NCBI GenBank assembly: GCA_036172665.1
Contig: CM069870.1
Coordinates: 28,928,001-28,992,000, forward strand
Length of the DNA: 64,000 bases
From: Prosopocoilus inquinatus
Taxonomy: Eukaryota; Arthropoda; Insecta; Coleoptera; Lucanidae
Direction: 5' to 3'
A program made the translations under genes and the position numbers. This document shows, piece after piece, positions 22,795 through 34,400 of the stretch. Position 1 is the first letter of the stretch. Each line of letters begins with the position of its first letter. The notes under the pieces are model-generated. The model ran no database searches. It saw only the letters and a list, made by a program, of their open reading frames with translations, and was not told where the DNA came from.

Positions 22795-24208
22795 AAAGAA
22801 GCAATTAAAACCGATCATAAACATATTTGATACACACAGTGCAGAGTAGTTTAAAAAATAACGTCAAATATTTTTGGTCTTACGCTGCCTCTTTGCCTTG
22901 CCAAATGTCATATAATAATGTTACAGCAACAGACAAATATTCAATTGCCAATCTCTTTAATACTTATTTTTCTTGTTTTTAGATTATGACAATTATTTTA
23001 ATTTCAGTTATGCTTACCCTAATGTTATTGTTATCAATGAATTAAGTCTGTTCTCTATTAAAAATAAAATTTCTAACCGTGATGTGTACATACAAGGGGT
23101 CCGGCCTAGACAATATTCCGCCTTATTTTATCAAATCTTGTGCTGACAGCTTATCACTTCCACTTTTAATCTTATACAGTAAATCACTTGGAGAATGTAA
23201 ATACTTTTCTCGATGTGTGGAAAAATGCTTACATTATACACGGAAGGTTCTGTAACAGATATTAGTAATTACAGACCGATATCTAAACTGTCGACATTTG
23301 CAAAAGTGTTCTAATCAATAGTGAATGACGTAATTTACGAATCTTTTAAATATATTCATTTATTCTGCAGTAGCACGGCTTCTGCAAAGGCAGGTCGACA
23401 ATCTTCATTCTCTCCTAGATTCTTCTGTTCAAGTCGATGTTATTTATACCGATTTTCAAAAGGCTTTTGACAAGATTAATCATCGCATTCTTCTGCAAAA
23501 ACTGGACTGTACGGGTTTTCATGGAAACCTTCTCCTGGATTAAATCATATCTTTATCATAGGACACAGGCTGTGGTGATTAATGGATGCAAATCGAACCC
23601 TGCAAAAATTTTATCTGGAGTGCCTCAGGGTTCTCAACTAAGACCTACATACTTTATTTCACACTTATTGTAAAATGTATTGGAAACGTTCTAAATTTTT
23701 CTAATTTCCTGCTTTACGCTGGCAACCTTAAATTTTTTAGAAGTCAAATCCGTGTCTAACTGCGAAACTTTGCAATCAAACATCAATAATCTTGTGGACT
23801 ACTGCGACATAAACAAACTTTTTTTTAATATCACTAAATGTAATATCACTAAATTTAATTGTCGCCCGGAAAAAATATTTTATAGATTATACTTATAAAA
23901 TTTATATCCAAAGTTTCCCAAATTAAGAATCTTAAGGTTATTTTTGACTCGAAATTGAGTTTCCAATATAAATGTATTAAGAAGAAAAGCTTTCAAAATG
24001 TTCGGTTTTATATGATGTAGAATTTTAGAAGTTTTTTACCGATTTACATTCCATTATAAATCTCTTGTTTTTAGCAATTTGCAATATTGCTCCATTATAT
24101 GGACTCCTCAGTATAACGTTCACAAAAGTAGAACTGAAAGTGTGCAAAAAAATTTTTTAATGATTTTAGAATACAGATTTTCTCGTGAAAATCCAAGTCC
24201 CTCTTATA
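22795..24208 (+). pseudogene. Jockey/CR1-like reverse transcriptase remnant, second copy
   Basis: Near-identical to the remnant at 1333-2700 in motif order: DVIYTDFQKAFDKINH near 23438-23485, SGVPQGS near 23620, then a degenerate YADD region and thumb. The two copies share the same frameshift between the palm motif and the SWIKSYLYHRTQAVVINGC stretch, so the element was already dead when the segment was copied. Confidence 0.78.
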
Positions 24209-24246
24209 CAGCGTCATTAAGAAAATACATTCTTCTCTCCTTGGAA

Positions 24247-24520
24247 TAGAGGCGTGTTGCTAGGGGTATCGTACTTGTTTTTGAAGTATAAGCAAGGCGC
24301 GTTACATTCCGTTGTACGTCATTAGTTAATAATGACGTCAGACACTTGCTGTGTTGTAAATATGCTTATTTACTTAAAATACAATATACATACCTTAAGA
24401 TTTGTTATAAAAATGAACATACAATGTAAAAATTCCTTTCCATTTTAAGTATTTATCAACACAGCATGCGTCTGACGTCATCGTTAACGAATGACGTGCA
24501 TCGGAATACAGAAGCGCCTC
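24247..24520. mobile_element. Palindromic MITE inserted in copy 2
   Basis: TGACGTCAGACACTTGCTGT near 24330 is mirrored by ACAGCATGCGTCTGACGTCA near 24462-24481, and GAGGCG/CGCCTC lie at the outer ends. Copy 1 lacks this stretch at the equivalent place (near 2722), which supports insertion. Confidence 0.65.
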
Positions 24521-24865
24521 GCCTATAATGAATTTATTGCCAAGAACTGCTACCACAATTCAACTTCTGCGTACCAAGTCTTGGTATCCGATAACTTTTT
24601 ACAGTCAAAGGACGAATATCGATACAAATTCACCAATTAACAGATTGTGTGATTCTGTCAATTTCATCGCGATTGATGTAGACATTTTCCATATCGGGCT
24701 GGTTAAGCTTACTTCTAGTGTGAACCAAATATTGAAATGTAAGTAGACTACCATTACACGTTCAGACAAGTGAAGAATTATATTTTTGATGTATGATAAG
24801 TATTTCTTACTAAGCACGTTCTATTTTGCGCGTCAATTCTCTTTCTTTACTATTACACATACATA

Positions 24866-26080
24866 TACAGGGTGTAACAAAAATACAGACCGCTACTTCA
24901 CTGACGTATTCTACAGATAAAAAGAAAGAAAAAGTTAATATAAACATGTATATAGGGTGTTCACGGAAAGCTGCAACAACTAACTCTCTTATTTGAATTT
25001 ATATGAAGTAACTTATATTGGACAAGTTGCAGGACTTGTCCTGCCCAATTTTATAGCTAGATCAGAAAAACAAATGAGTTTTTAGAGATTTTCAATTGTT
25101 TTTAGCTTTTTTTTAATAAAACATATTTTTATATCATACCATCGCGTTCAGAACGTCGTATTAATTATGTCTTTAAAATATTTTCTTCGAAAGCCTAGTA
25201 TTTCATTATTATTTGATAGATAAATCTGGATGATCAAGGAAAATGCCTACAACAGCTAACTTTTTTATTTGAAATTTTACGAGATAACTTAAAATAGGAA
25301 AGTTTTAGGACCTTTTCCACTAGATTTTATGGCAGCATCAGAAAAACAAATGACTCTTCGGTTCTTTAGATTTTCAATTGTTTTTGATTTTGTTTTGAAC
25401 GGAATCAGTTTTTTTTTAACATCGCAACACGTCCAGGATATCTAATTCAGTATGTATGCCTCTAAAAAATAATTTTCTAGCTGCGACATGGTTTCCCGCG
25501 AACACCCCGTATACATGTTCTTTTTTCTTTACTTTAATCTGTAGGATATATCATTGAAGTAATATTTTTCTAGGTATGAACTTAATTGGACATTTTGAAA
25601 GAAAAGACAAAAACAATTGAGAATCTCGAAAACCAGTCATTTGTTTTTCCGAGACTGTCATAAAATCTAGCGGAAAAGGTCCTAAAACTTTCCTATTTTA
25701 AGTTACCTCGTAAGATTTCAAATAAAAAAGCTATTGTAGGCATTTGCCTTGATTATAAAATTTATCTACCAAATAATAAAAAACTACTAGGCTTTGGAAG
25801 AAAATATTTTAAAGACATGATTAATATGACGTTCTGAACGCGATGCGAGGATAAGAAAAATAATGTTTTATTAAAAAACGTTAAAAACAATTGAAAATCA
25901 ATCAATCAAGACAGGTCCTGAAACTTTTCCAATATAAGTTATTTCGTAAAAATTCAAATAAGAGAGTTAACTGTTATCCCGTGAACACTCTACATACATG
26001 TTTATATGAAGTTTTTTCTTTCTTTTGATCTGTAGAATACGCCCGTGAAGCAGCGGCCTGCACTTTTGTTACACCCTGTA
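24866..26080. mobile_element. Foldback DNA element, ~1.2 kb
   Basis: The outer ends are TACAGGGTGTAACAAAA and its complement TTTTGTTACACCCTGTA. Long arms of about 0.5 kb pair around a centre near 25500-25560, for example ATTTTAAGTTACCTCGTAAG on the right against its complement on the left near 25285. An inner pair of ends (GGGTGTTCACGG near 24954, CCCGTGAACACTC near 25978) and a third GAACACCCCGTATACATG at the centre suggest repeated self-duplication. No coding frame. It lies in a TA-rich target that is intact in copy 1. Confidence 0.8.
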
Positions 26081-27162
26081 TATACCGGGTGTCCCGCGCC
26101 ATGTGCTCACCTTTCTAGAATCTTTATTTATTAATCGATTAACCTGAATTTTGGAGACGATAAACTAAACAAAAAATTGAATTTTTCGACATACTGATAG
26201 TCGTCATAGGACTTCCGGTTTCGCCGGAAGTGATATCAACTTTCTTATTTTAAATGGAACACCCTATATATTTTTACATATTTAAAATCTACGGAACATT
26301 ACGAGTCCAAATACGTATCAATTGTTAATTTTGGTTTCCATGACAACGAAAAAAAAACTTTTTTATTTTTCAATCTAGAAAGTTATGAATCGAAGTTTTT
26401 CGATCTAATGCGATCAAGTGTTCCGAACAAATCACTCCTTTGAAGGTATTTTGATTTTTAACATTTTTACAGTATTTGAAATTTTCATTAGTTCTTAACT
26501 CATTTTTTTCGATAGAACCTCATATGTTTCTTAGCTTAGTTCAACTGAACATTTTTTTCTGAGTACGCTGATACCAAATACGTCATATTTTCTTTGGAAA
26601 TAATTTAAAATAGAGCATGTCTTATTGAAATTTTCCACTCCCTTTATTTCAAATGACTTTCAAAGAAAATATGACGTATTTGGTATCAGCGTACTCAGAA
26701 GAAAATGTTCAGTTGAACATATGAGGTTCTATCGAAAAAAATGAGTTAAGAGCTAATGAAAATTTCAAATACTGTAAAAATGTTAAAAATCAAAATACCA
26801 TCAAAGGAGTGATTTTTTCGAAACACTTGATCGCATTAGATCGAAAAACTGCGATTCATAGCTTTCTAGATTGAAAAATAAAAGTTTTTTTTTCGTTGTC
26901 ATGGAAACCAAAACTAACAATTGATACGTATTCGGACTCGTAATGCTCCGTAGATTTCAAGTATGTAAAAATATATAGGGTGCTCCATTTAAAATAAGAA
27001 AGTTGATATCACTTCCGGCGAAACCAGAAGTCCTATGACAACTATCAGTATGTCGGAAAATTACATTTTTTGCTTAGTTTATCGTCTCCAAAATTCAGGT
27101 TAATCGATTAATAAATAAAGATTCTAGAAGGGTGAGCACATGGCGCGGGACACCCGGTATAT
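26081..27162. mobile_element. Giant palindromic (foldback) element, ~1.08 kb
   Basis: The termini TATACCGGGTGTCCCGCGCC and GGCGCGGGACACCCGGTATA are exact complements. Arms of about 510 bp (26081-26595 and about 26655-27162) pair almost perfectly around a short centre near 26600-26655. It abuts the preceding foldback element directly. No transposase is encoded. Diverged fragments occur at 21170-21360 and 49553-49900. Confidence 0.88.
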
Positions 27163-28382
27163 ATGGTATGTAGATATGTATTATGAATATAGTACTTTTG
27201 TGGAAACCGTTGTTGGGGTTTCGTCCTGTTAGTTTTCCGAATAATAAGAAAAACACCCCGTATAACAAATTAAAAAAAAATCGTACTTCAAGTCCCTAAT
27301 CCTTAAGTTACTTGTTTTGGTAAATAGTTATTAGGAATAAGTGTCATATGGTCTCACCTCTTTTTATTATTTCTTTTAAACAATTAAATAAATCAATACA
27401 TATTTCAGAAAAACAAATTTATTTACACATTAAGAACAGTCAGTAAAATTTACACACACGCAAGCACATTTTATAGATGCTCTTATGCAACAACATGTAA
27501 CATCAAAGCCCACAACGAACAAATTTGAGTCGATACCATTATTTAGGATTGGATTACACACCTACGCAATACAAGGTGAATTTAATAGTTGTGTAAATAC
27601 TTGACGTGATTATAGATAACGATAAAACATTTTGATACGGTCAATGATGTCTTATGCTAAAAATCATGTACTTTAAATTTCACCACCGCGGATCGAAAAC
27701 CAAATCTCAATAAGTTTAAGAGTTAATTCAAAGACAGTGACACTCAAACAAGATATCCTAAAAACTATGCTACTAACCTCGAAAATTATAAACATTTATA
27801 CTTATCGGGCAAGTTTGAGGTTTTTTGTAGCCTTCTAATATGCAGATACTAGTACGTTTAATAAAAACCATACTCTTGCATGTCGTTATGAATTCAGTGG
27901 CAAGTAATTAAAATAGTAAACATTTCAACTGCTAAAAAGGTAACGAAATTGCTCAGTGGTATCATTTTAACTGAACATGATAGTACTCTCATTGTGTAAA
28001 ATGTTTGTTCCTGCAGCGGCGGTTTGTTAGGTTGCACGGTTGCAATCGCGAATTGTATTATCGTTTCTTTTGTGTTTATTAAACAGAGGTAGAGCTAGTT
28101 GCTGGGTCCCTTTTTGGTTCGAAATGCAAGTCTGATTTGCACAACTATTAATTTCACGCGGTGTAATAACTTCATGTTTCAATGTGCCTGTGCAAACATA
28201 TCACGGTTAATCGATAAATATATAAAACGCTTTTTTTATAACAATACAGAAAATAGCAAAGTACAAAAATATATATTTTGTGGTTTGTATAGAATATATA
28301 TGTATATGTATATGTATAAAATAAAATAGCATTATTTTCTTACAATACTGAACATTTACGGCGGGTTTATGCTAGTGCAGAA

Positions 28383-28457
28383 TTAAGCGTATGTTCCTCT
28401 TCTCCATTGATTTTCGATCGCATTTGCTAGACAAATAGCGCAAATGGATCCGCTTAA
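28383..28457 (-). CDS. Tetraspanin B exon 5
   Basis: The acceptor is TTTCAG. The exon codes LSGSICAICLANAIENQ and the tail WRRGTYA, ending in TAA at 28385-28383. It is 75 nt, like exon 5 of A. Confidence 0.88.
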   Translation of the reverse strand, partial: LSGSICAICLANAIENQWRRGTYA

Positions 28458-31400
28458 CTGAAAAAATAAAACATTGTTATGTTATTCCAACTATCTAACT
28501 GAATGGAAAAATTATTCTAAATAATAATCGTAAAGCGCGAGTCCCGTCGCAACATTATTACGTATTAAACGCCTATTGGTTCGAATTAGTGGTTGGTTTA
28601 AACAATCATCCTAATTTTCTATACTGGATGTCCCAACAGTGTGTTCTCAGGAAATATCTCGATAAATACTGAAGGTACAAAACGTTTCAGCACATTTTTC
28701 TTTTAAATTTTAGAGCTGTACAACACAAAACTATTTTCATCTATGCAGGATGAAAACACTTAAATATTTAACATTTTATCTAAAAACTGTCGTTTGGAGT
28801 GATTGCTTTAGTTATTCTTATTACATTTATTCTTAATTCCAAGAGAAATATTTTTGGTACAGATGATACTTTAATCGAGCCAACACATATTATGTTCACA
28901 CAACTTACAAGGAGTTTGCAAAGAGAAGAGAAGAAACTTAGCTAAACGGTCGTAAGCGCTGAATGATAGAAAAATTTAGTTGATACTTTAGCTTATTATA
29001 GGCCATTATTAAATATATATGTATCGTTACAGGGTGATCATGTTAATATAACATCCCGTTTTTAAGGGCACTATCCATTCTTTCAGCTTTGTGTCCTGTT
29101 CTCCTCATAAACTTAAAACGGGATGCAATTTGTCCCATTTTTTCTCATTACATTTATTTTCAACCAGTAAAACATACATCTGTACCAAAAATCTCTCTCT
29201 TAACAGTTAAAAATAAAAAATTCTAAAATAAGAAGATATACAGGGACGGGCAAAAGTATGGAACCGGCTTAATATTTCGAAAACTGTTCGACGTATCTAC
29301 GTGAAATTTGGTATGTGATTTAGAGTCAATAAAACCTATATTACTAATTTGTTTCAATTGTTTATTTGCTATTGTTTCTGAGATCCAACGCCTACTTGAC
29401 TTTTTTTTAATGACAACCTGCTGATTTTTTTCCTGTAAGTAATAGCTCGTTTAATTCTCTAAACGACTACATAAAAATAATTATCAATTACATAAGAAAG
29501 TTTTCGAGAAAAAAACGTTTGATGAAAAAGTTAAGAAAAATGGTTTATTGTTTGATATTCGACAAAAATATTAGTTTTAACCAAAAGAACTAGAAGGCCA
29601 CAAGATTATGGGTTGTTCTTAAGAAAGAACTAAAGCAAACTTCAATAAAAGTTGCTTTAAAAACATGAAAACAAATACGGGGAAGGACAAAAGTGTGGAA
29701 CCGGCTTTATATTTCGAAAACTGTTTGACGTATCTATTTAAAATTTGGTGTGTGATTCAGAGTCAATAAGACCTATATCATCAATTTATTTCAATTGTCT
29801 ATGGGTTCTTGTTTCTGAGATCCAACGCCTACTTGATTTTTTTAAATGACAACCTGCTGATCTTTTTCATTTATTTAATAGTTCGTTTAATTCTCTAAAC
29901 GACCACATAAAAGTAATCATCAGTTAGAAAAGAATATTTTCGAGAAAAGAAAGTTTGAATGAAAAAGTTAGGAAAAATGGTTTATTGTTTGATATTCGAC
30001 AAAAATTCTAGTTTTAACAAAAGAGTGTAAAACCACAAGATTATGGACTATTTTTAAGATAGAACTGAAGAAAATTTTAATAAAAATTTCCTTAAAAACA
30101 TGAAAACAAATACTAAATATCAGCGTAAACCGGTTTTTCTAACTTTTTCATTCAAACATTATTTTCTAGAAATTTTCTTATGCAATAGATAAATATTTTT
30201 ATGTGGTCGTGTAAAGAATTAAACGAACTATTAAATAGAGGAAAAAAATCAGCAGGTTGTCGTTTAAGAAAAATCAAGTACGCATTGGATCTCAGAAACA
30301 AGAGCGTATAAACAATTGAAACAAATTGGTCATGTAGGTCCTATTGACTCTGAATCACACACCAAATTTCAAATAGATATGTCAAACAGTTTTCGAAATA
30401 TTAAGCCGGTTCCATACTTTTGCCCTACCCTGTATAATAATTGCTGCGAATGACAGTTAAATATCTCAAGGACGGTTAGATACAGGTGGTATTTATATAA
30501 TGGTAAAAAAAGTGTAGAATTTTGCAGGCGATCAGTAGAGGTTGTGCTACTTGATTGATTAATTTAAAAAAATTTCACCCAATACCACTATTTTGATTCA
30601 CACTGTATAGATGAAAATAATTTTATGTTGTAGACTCCTAAAATTTAAAATAAAAATGTCTTGGAACTTTTTCGGTATCTTCCGAGAACGCACTGTTGGG
30701 ACACCTGTAAATAAACCAAAGAGTTTTAAAAATGTTAGAGTTAAATCAAACTCAATTTTATTTCATTATTTGCAATTAATTTAATTGTTCACATAAATTT
30801 CGTCTGCAATCAATAAATTCAATTATTCATTCTATATTTCAGCCAAAATGAAATAAAACCTTTTAAAAATTATTAAAACCGATACCGGATTTTAACTCGC
30901 TTTTTAAATTTTAAAAATAAGTGCACTGGTGTCTTCTGTATTTGCGAAGACTGTGATTTATTTTCCACAACCTTAAAAATTAATTAAACAAGTTGAAGTT
31001 ATGCATTATTTATTAATTAAAAAATGTAATCTAGAACTGACAACGACTAGCTTTTGAAAATTAATTAAATTAATACGCTAAAGAAAGTAAACTTAAAACT
31101 CCTGTGAACAGACGATCGAAAGTTTTTCTACGTCGTGATGTGATAAAATCCAAAGAAATAATAATCTATTACCTTGACACAAAAAGGGAATCTGTTAACG
31201 CATCGAATTTGGTGCAGTAAAGTGTTAAATTAATGACGTAAGCAAACTAAATTTACCTTCTTACGTGTGATATGATGAGATACTCACATTTGACATTTTA
31301 CCTACACGAAATCGTTATATTTAATGGAAACATATTGTGTCTTTTATACTTCGAATTCATAAAGTATTGGATATTCTTCTACTGCAGATCTTATTTTTAA

Positions 31401-34400
31401 TGTACAGGGTGATTACGCGAGAATAATTGAGCACAAAATATTAAAAGAAAAAGTATTTAGCAATTATGAATAAAGCAAAAAATTGCCGTGATCACGGGCA
31501 CATTTGTCCTTCACTAGAATCGTCCAAAAAAATACCATAAATTATATTTATAAGTGATTACAGCGCTTCATACAAAATAAAGCAAATTTATCATTCCAAG
31601 AATAGTTAGATTTATAGTTTCATTTTGTCTTCAATTATTGCCTTTTCTGCGGACACCGGACCACGACTTTTAATAGTATTTTCTCAGAAAGCAGAACATT
31701 TTATAAAGAGAAACTCTTTTCGTAAAATTAATAATAAAATAGTTTTCCAAATACTGCCACCTGAAGTAAACACATTGATGTTTCAAAAAATTATTATATC
31801 TATACATCAAAAGAAGTTCTTGGATCATTTGATTACATTTTAGTTCATATACATACCTCTATAAAGGCGACGACAATAATAACAACACCCATAATTTGCA
31901 ATCCATAATAAAATAAATCGCACATTAGCATACAGCCAATTTGGTTCACGGCTGGATCATCTTTTCTACACTCGAGTTTCTCATTTTGACAACAGCTTAA
32001 TGGTAAGATATCGGTTTTAAAATCTTGGGGACCTTCTAAACCACAGCACTGATACTGCAATAAATTAAATTATTATTATTATTCTTATTAGAGCGCTGTA
32101 TAATATTGGAATTATTTTTTTAGGTAGTTCAATCTGTAAGATTTCTGTTTTTCTTTACGTAGCTATCCAATGCCGATAAAATAATTATGATAATTCGTTT
32201 TTGAAATAGAAAAAAAAACATAGGATAAATATATAAAAATAAAATTATTTTATTATAATAAGAAAGAAACATTTTAAAAAATAGGCATATATTAAAAAAT
32301 AATTATTTATGGGCCAAGTTGTATTAGAAGGCATATAAGCCACGCAAGAAACAGGTTTAGCTAGATTTTTTGAAATGACTTATGGCCACTAACTTTGATT
32401 TCGAGTGACTTATATGGTTGTTAGCTCATTAATGATTTATATGCCAATTTATTTATTAAAAATCACCATAGTTATTATCCTATTATATGTACTACGACAC
32501 TCAACTTGTTACTCCTGCATGCGAACCACACCCTTAAGAGCATTCAGCGTAAGGGCAACGAAACTGTCAAATGGTATGTATCATTTATGAGGAGCGTCGT
32601 TGTATATGAGCTGTTGGATAAATATATTCTTTTGTATTAATATCTACTTACACTGTGCAAATTGCATTCAATTTGGTTACAATCGTGTATTACAAGAAAA
32701 ATGTAATTTAAATATTTTTATAAAGCTTAAGGAATCATATTTATTAATAAATTGGGAACGAGTTTTTTTTTATAACTACATTTGTAGAAATTGCAGAGAT
32801 TATCCGAAACCGACCTTGAAATAATGAAACGTTTATACAGCATTATAAATTCTCACGTCAATCTTTATTTCACTATAAAATTCAATTTCTTTAAAAGCGA
32901 AAAGTATAGAGTATAAGAACATAATGTTCACACAATGAGCTGTAGTACATTCTAAACAAATCTACTATCAATTACACTCTCATTAACCTTCGCCGCCCGT
33001 CTGGGGTCTTTTTTGACCCCACGTAAACTAGAATCTATTTTTTTATGTTTATTCCGGGTGTATTGTCTTACACCTCTAGATATGCTTCTATTTAACTTCA
33101 TAGAACACCGTCACAATTGTTTTTTTGTTTTTGTTGTAGTAAAACATATTTATGCCACAAAATATGCGTTTTTATGAAGTTTGGAATTTTAGCATAAATT
33201 TGCAGTTTTTCATGTTTTTACAAGTTGGGGTTTGTTAGTTGGTTGTTGAAATTTATTCTTTTGTAATTGGAAATAAGATTCGGTATAAACTTATAGTTAT
33301 TCCTGTTTCTGCAAGTTGTGATTTGTTCGTTGTGACTGTTCGTTGTGTGTCGCAGTATGTTTCGTAATTTTGTGTAATATTATGCACAAACATGTAATAA
33401 TTCATGTTTCTGCAAGATATAACATGAAACATGCCAATAGTCAATACTTATAAATGTAGCTTCATGGGAAGCGTTCTCATTCAAAGTTTTACTGAGTGAT
33501 AAGTGGTATGAAAATTTATTATGGCGGATTATAATATAAACTTTGCAAGAGGCTACATTGAAGAACAAGCTTTGATGGATGTATACAATTCTGATTTTGA
33601 GATCATAGATAACGAGAGCGATGGTAGTGATGCAGACGAAGATTTCACTGAACTGCAGGTAGTCGATGCAAATGCAGCAAATCTAAGCAGCTCAGATACT
33701 GATAATGAAGACGGGAATGAAGAAGTTTGGACTAGCGAGGACGGAATAATACAGTGGAGTAGTATGGAGCCAGGAAGTAAAAAGACACAGTCAAGGAATA
33801 TTATAAAACAAATTCCTGGTATATCAAAACATTTAAATTTGTCCACCCGCACAGACTGCTTTTGTGCATTTATGACGAATGAAATCATAGACAAAATATG
33901 CTTGCACACCAATGAAATGGCAAATGAACAAAAGTAAAAGAAGTCAAGCCTAAAAAATTGGAAGGAATTACAACGTAGTGAGTTTTTGGCATTTTTGGGT
34001 CTAAGCTTGTTTTATGGTATTCAGAAGGGTCACGGGAAAGATCTAAAAGAATTTTGGTCAGAAAAGTACGGTTATCCAATATTTAGAGCTACAATGTCCA
34101 GACATCGTTTCACAAGCATACTTAGCTGTCTACGATTTGATGACAGAGGTACACAAGTTAGAAAAGAAGCAACTAAGAACAAGATTGAACCTACAGCTGA
34201 AATAACTAATATGTTCGTTAGTCAATGCAAGAATGCTTATATACCAGGTCCAAATATTACTGTGGACAAGATGTGGTTTCAAGGTTTATATTCCTTCAAA
34301 GCCGGGAAAATATGGTATACAAATATGGATGGCTGTAGACTGTGACTCTCGATACATTACAAACCTGCAAATATATTCTGGCAAAATAGGAAACACAAAG

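Larger units (their letters stand above)
22081..28230. repeat. Long dispersed duplication, copy 2, with nested insertions
   Basis: Collinear with 525-4120. Relative to copy 1 it carries a palindromic MITE near 24247-24520, two large foldback elements at 24866-27162 and a 79-bp insertion near 28007-28086. It ends about 150 bp beyond the stop codon of tetraspanin B and fills most of the space between genes A and B. Confidence 0.75.

Noticed and set aside
28007..28086. The extra stretch in copy 2 starts GT and ends AG, as if copy 1 were a spliced (retro)copy.
   Set aside because: Removing it strictly as a GT-AG intron leaves one base fewer than copy 1. An exact match needs a 79-bp cut that does not keep both splice dinucleotides. 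It is more simply an indel.
33553..33912. 119-codon minus-strand frame.
   Set aside because: It is antisense to the piggyBac transposase N-terminus, whose reading is well supported.
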